Origin: Gammaproteobacteria bacterium | Lineage (GTDB): Bacteria; Pseudomonadota; Gammaproteobacteria; Steroidobacterales; Rariloculaceae | Direction of reading: 5' to 3' | DNA length: 23,282 bases | Assembly: GCA_004357505.1 (NCBI GenBank) | Contig: SMWC01000049.1 | Coordinates: 1-23,282, forward strand | Part shown: positions 22,307-23,282 of the stretch, piece by piece | Layout: the number at the start of each line of letters is the position of its first letter | Position numbering within the stretch: position 1 is the stretch's first letter | Program-made: the position numbers and the translations under genes | The notes under the pieces: model-generated | What the model was told of the DNA's origin: nothing | The model's database searches: none | What the model saw: the letters and a program-made list of their open reading frames with translations, nothing else

Positions 22307-23227
22307 ATGGAATTGATTCTTCTATCGAAGCGTCGTGGCCATTTGGGTCACATACAGCTGACTTCTCGGCGAGTCTGGTTAAGTCTCACGGGATTGGCGA
22401 TACTCGCCGGCGCGGGCGTGTTCTACGGCGGCTTCCAGGCAGCGACCCATTTCGGCATCGTCAGTCCTGTCCGCCAGGTAGCCGCTTGGCGCGCCGATCT
22501 GGCTGAGCAGGCAGCCATCCTCGAAGCGACGCAGCGGGACGCTAAGAACAATCTGGACGCCCTGGCACTGCGGTTGGGCCAGATGAATGCACACGTCGTG
22601 CGCCTCGACGCTCTGGGTCAACGGCTGACACAGATGGCCGGCTTGGATGACGGCGAGTTCGATTTTGCGGCTAGCCCGCCCCTCGGTGGTCCCGAGGAGC
22701 TTGTGTCCGGGGTAGACCTGGACCAGGTGTCTGGGCTGATCTCGGTTTTGAACGGCCTCGATCAGCGACTTGGGGATCGTCAGCAGCAGCTAAGCGTGCT
22801 CGAGGATTTTCTACTCAATCGCAAACTGCAAGCCGAGGTTCTTCCGGAAGGCCGACCGGTCTCCGCTGGCTATATTTCCTCCGGCTTCGGCAACCGAACC
22901 GACCCGTTTACCGGTCGTGCCGCTTTCCACAAGGGCATCGATTTCGCTGGGCGGGAAGGTGCGGACGTTATCGCCGTGGCCTCCGGCGTGGTGATTTGGT
23001 CCGGTGACCGCTACGGTTATGGTCAGATGGTGGAGGTCAATCATGGCAACGGTTATGTGACTCGTTACGCTCACAATTCCGAGAATATGGTCGTGATTGG
23101 GGATACGGTGAAGCGCGGTGAAATCATCGGGACGATGGGGGCAACCGGACGAGCGACCGGCCCGAATCTGCACTTTGAGGTGTTGCGTAACGGCAGGGTT
23201 GTCGATCCGCTGACCTATATCAATTAA
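22307..23227 (+). CDS. Membrane-anchored M23 family peptidase/LytM-domain protein
   Basis: The 306-residue product has a short cytoplasmic N-terminus, one membrane segment (about residues 22-44), a periplasmic helical stretch with coiled-coil character (about 53-170) and a C-terminal LytM/M23 domain from about 185. Zinc ligands of the M23 fold are present: His 208 and Asp 212 in FHKGIDFAG, and His 289 in NLHFEV. His 256 in RYAHNS matches the second catalytic histidine. The first residue of the usual HxH motif is Asn 287 (codon AAT, 23165-23167), so catalytic efficiency is uncertain. It could be a D,D-endopeptidase or a non-catalytic amidase activator. An M23 gene upstream of secA is typical of Pseudomonas-like genomes. 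The ATG at 22307 has only a distant AGGA. The last 55 nt of the window hold no gene. Confidence 0.88.
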   Translation: MELILLSKRRGHLGHIQLTSRRVWLSLTGLAILAGAGVFYGGFQAATHFGIVSPVRQVAAWRADLAEQAAILEATQRDAKNNLDALALRLGQMNAHVVRLDALGQRLTQMAGLDDGEFDFAASPPLGGPEELVSGVDLDQVSGLISVLNGLDQRLGDRQQQLSVLEDFLLNRKLQAEVLPEGRPVSAGYISSGFGNRTDPFTGRAAFHKGIDFAGREGADVIAVASGVVIWSGDRYGYGQMVEVNHGNGYVTRYAHNSENMVVIGDTVKRGEIIGTMGATGRATGPNLHFEVLRNGRVVDPLTYIN

Positions 23228-23282
23228 GCTATTCTGCGTCATTCATCGGCATCTACCGGTGCCAAAACCTTCATCTGTCCGT

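Noticed and set aside
23248..23263. Hairpin GGCATC/GGTGCC after the M23 gene
   Set aside because: It is followed by AAAACC rather than T's, so it is not an intrinsic terminator on the plus strand, and the window ends too soon to judge a secA leader.
1..23282. CRISPR arrays, insertion sequences, tRNAs, phage genes or a novel accessory island
   Set aside because: No direct-repeat arrays, transposase, tRNA or integrase motifs were seen; nearly every base belongs to recognised core genes.

Overview
This window is a chromosomal housekeeping region of a GC-rich gammaproteobacterium. It holds the complete division and cell wall (dcw) cluster with its usual flanking genes. The gammaproteobacterial call rests on the LpoA-type outer-membrane lipoprotein, a type A RNase P RNA, and a gene order that matches Pseudomonas-like genomes as I remember them (SIS isomerase, yraN, lpoA, rsmI, rnpB, then mraZ onward, ending lpxC, dciA, M23 peptidase). 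I cannot name the genus. A type II (Bacillus-like) murB inside the cluster and no ddl before ftsQ set it apart from Enterobacterales.

Layout. Positions 1-2700 (minus strand) carry lpoA, yraN and the 5' part of a phosphoheptose isomerase-like SIS gene that runs off the left edge. Divergently, rsmI (2707-3546) is followed by a hairpin and the RNase P RNA gene rnpB (about 3612-3957). The mra promoter (4113-4142) comes next, overlapped by three MraZ-type direct repeats at 10-bp spacing. Positions 4182-20705 (plus strand) hold mraZ, rsmH, ftsL, ftsI, murE, murF, mraY, murD, ftsW, murG, murC, murB, ftsQ, ftsA and ftsZ. From rsmH to ftsA every stop codon overlaps the next start. The two gaps are mraZ/rsmH (20 nt) and ftsA/ftsZ (23 nt), and ftsZ has its own strong Shine-Dalgarno sequence. 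After a 154-nt gap comes lpxC with a TTG start. It converges on and overlaps dciA (minus strand). A membrane-anchored M23 peptidase gene (22307-23227) closes the window, where secA would normally follow.

How the genes work together. MurB, C, D, E and F build UDP-MurNAc-pentapeptide (MurE has the DNPR signature for meso-diaminopimelate). MraY and MurG make lipid I and lipid II. FtsW and FtsI polymerise and cross-link septal glycan under control of FtsQ and FtsL, on a scaffold of FtsZ tethered by FtsA. LpoA activates the class A synthase PBP1A. MraZ controls the operon, RsmH and RsmI both methylate 16S rRNA position C1402, and LpxC commits carbon to lipid A.

I found no undescribed system. The points worth checking are small departures inside a conserved cluster: the missing ddl, Ser for Asn in the FtsI SxN motif, Asn for His in the M23 HxH motif, the TTG start of lpxC, and the unbroken overlap chain that exempts ftsZ.
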